Positions 6,288 to 6,982 of a stretch of 6,982 bases of DNA are shown here, in pieces; position 1 is the stretch's first letter; every line of letters begins with the position of its first letter. Source of the stretch: JAUIAI01 sp049680625 (GTDB lineage Bacteria > Pseudomonadota > Gammaproteobacteria > Burkholderiales > Burkholderiaceae_E); the NCBI GenBank assembly GCA_049680625.1, contig JBAUID010000236.1, positions 1-6,982 on the forward strand, read 5' to 3'. A model generated the notes under the pieces. That model was not told the origin of the DNA, ran no database searches, and saw only the letters and a list, made by a program, of their open reading frames with translations. Both the position numbers and the translations under genes were made by a program.

Positions 6288-6857
6288 CTAGTTCACTTCC
6301 GTGCCATCGAAACCGCGGGCGCGGCGCCAGCGTGACCACAGCACCCAGCATTGAACCGGTACGGTCAGGCTGATCAGTACGGTGGTAACCCACCACCACG
6401 GCGCAAGCCTTAATTCGATGGTTCGGGTCGTGCGGTTGTTCGCCGCGTAATCGAGCGTGAGCAAAACAAACTGCCAGGCAATCAGTGCAAAGAAAACCAG
6501 CGTAAGAAACGCGCCGAGCACCTCAAGCCAGTGGCTGGTCCGCGGCCCGGCGGCCTTGCCAACCAGGCGAATCGTGACATTATTGTCATTCAGCAACCCG
6601 GCCGGGAAGCAACCGGCAATTACTATGCCAAACAAGACAACGGTGTAATCAGAAAAGCCGTTGATCCGGGCCAGGCCAAGTGTGCGCGCCAACCCGTCGT
6701 AAAACGTCAGTAAGGCAATGATCACTAGGGCCAGGAAAGCAACGGTTGCTATCCAGGCTGTTCCCTGGTGCAGTATTCGGCCGGCCCCACTCGCCGGCGC
6801 TGGTGTTGTCGTTGGTGATAATGATGCCGGGGGCGGGGGAATTGAGCCGTTGGACAC
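6288..6857 (-). CDS. dctQ: TRAP transporter small permease subunit (DctQ family)
   Basis: This is a 189-residue inner-membrane protein with four hydrophobic segments, at about 35-53, 70-88, 111-135 and 153-175, as in DctQ subunits that pair with DctM. The landmarks are family-like rather than strict: DGLARTLG (54-61) after the first segment, NNVTIRLV (92-99) in the place of the usual 'HVRVD' loop, and IELRLAPWWW (147-156) before the last segment. Residues 1-25 form a Pro/Ser/Thr-rich tail (PPPPASLSPTTTPAPASG), predicted cytoplasmic and longer than in many relatives. The start is a GTG at 6857 with a GAGG site 5 nt upstream; no other Met or useful start codon precedes the first membrane segment, so this start is well supported. 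It lies 32 nt after the binding-protein stop and 2 nt before dctM. Confidence 0.92.
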   Translation of the reverse strand: MSNGSIPPPPASLSPTTTPAPASGAGRILHQGTAWIATVAFLALVIIALLTFYDGLARTLGLARINGFSDYTVVLFGIVIAGCFPAGLLNDNNVTIRLVGKAAGPRTSHWLEVLGAFLTLVFFALIAWQFVLLTLDYAANNRTTRTIELRLAPWWWVTTVLISLTVPVQCWVLWSRWRRARGFDGTEVN

Positions 6858-6862
6858 CGTAA

Positions 6863-6866
6863 CCTC
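6863..6866 (-). promoter_or_regulatory. Ribosome binding site supporting the GTG start of dctQ
   Basis: GAGG on the minus strand sits 5 nt before the GTG at 6857, in the 32-nt gap after the upstream stop codon. It supports use of the rarer start codon. Confidence 0.7.
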
Positions 6867-6889
6867 GAAGCGGTTGGTCGGGTGACGGC

Positions 6890-6982
6890 TTACTTGCGCA
6901 TTGCCTTAAGCATCGCCTGGACTTCATCGTAAACCTGCTGTCCGCCGGGTGTTTTTTCAATCCACCACTGGTGAACTGCCAG
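6890..6982 (-). CDS. Probable TRAP transporter solute-binding protein (DctP family), C-terminal fragment
   Basis: Only the last 30 codons lie in the window, running in from the right edge to a TAA at 6890-6892. They read LAVHQWWIEKTPGGQ and then QVYDEVQAMLKAMRK. An amphipathic, Lys-rich helix after a 'TPGG' turn is the common ending of DctP-type periplasmic binding proteins. The position directly before dctQ, with a 32-nt gap, is the standard TRAP order P-Q-M. The binding pocket, the conserved Arg that holds the substrate carboxylate, and the signal peptide would all lie outside the window. The call rests on this short tail and on gene order. Confidence 0.72.
   Translation of the reverse strand: MAVHQWWIEKTPGGQQVYDEVQAMLKAMRK

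Noticed and set aside
6286..6399. Longer DctM reading from 6399
   Set aside because: The extra 38 residues are charged, overlap the end of dctQ in another frame, and precede the typical hydrophobic DctM start.

Overview
The window is a bacterial segment of moderate-to-high GC (judged by eye, mid-50s percent). It carries a compact set of metabolic and transport genes, almost all on the minus strand. A tripartite TRAP transporter, an Sec-type signal peptide, Shine-Dalgarno sites and tight gene spacing point to a Gram-negative, probably a proteobacterium; the sequence does not allow a firmer placement. There are no tRNA or rRNA genes, insertion sequences, CRISPR arrays, phage genes or toxin/antitoxin genes, and no gene-free stretch over 300 bases.

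Layout in the direction of minus-strand transcription, from right to left. (1) The last 30 codons of a probable TRAP solute-binding protein (6890-6982, cut by the window edge). (2) TRAP small permease DctQ (6288-6857). (3) TRAP large permease DctM (4978-6285), 2 nt behind DctQ. (4) A maleate isomerase-like member of the Asp/Glu racemase superfamily (4188-4958), 19 nt behind DctM. (5) After a 187-nt gap, an exported cyclase-family metal hydrolase (2948-4000), followed by a strong intrinsic terminator (2873-2910). (6) A separate pair: a D-aminoacylase-type amidohydrolase (1116-2792) and an NAD-type short-chain dehydrogenase (293-1072), 43 nt apart. At the left edge, on the plus strand, lies the C-terminal end of an aldo/keto reductase-like protein (1-282). 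It converges on the dehydrogenase gene with 10 nt between the stop codons.

Taken together this looks like an uptake-and-catabolism locus for a small organic acid, amide or lactone. The inferred scheme is that a periplasmic hydrolase opens or trims a substrate, the TRAP system imports the resulting carboxylate, and cytoplasmic isomerase/racemase-type, amidohydrolase and dehydrogenase enzymes process it. The substrate cannot be read from the sequence. All families are known. The points of interest are the combination, the export signal on the cyclase, and departures from textbook metal-ligand motifs in the cyclase and the amidohydrolase. I see no evidence of a radically new system.
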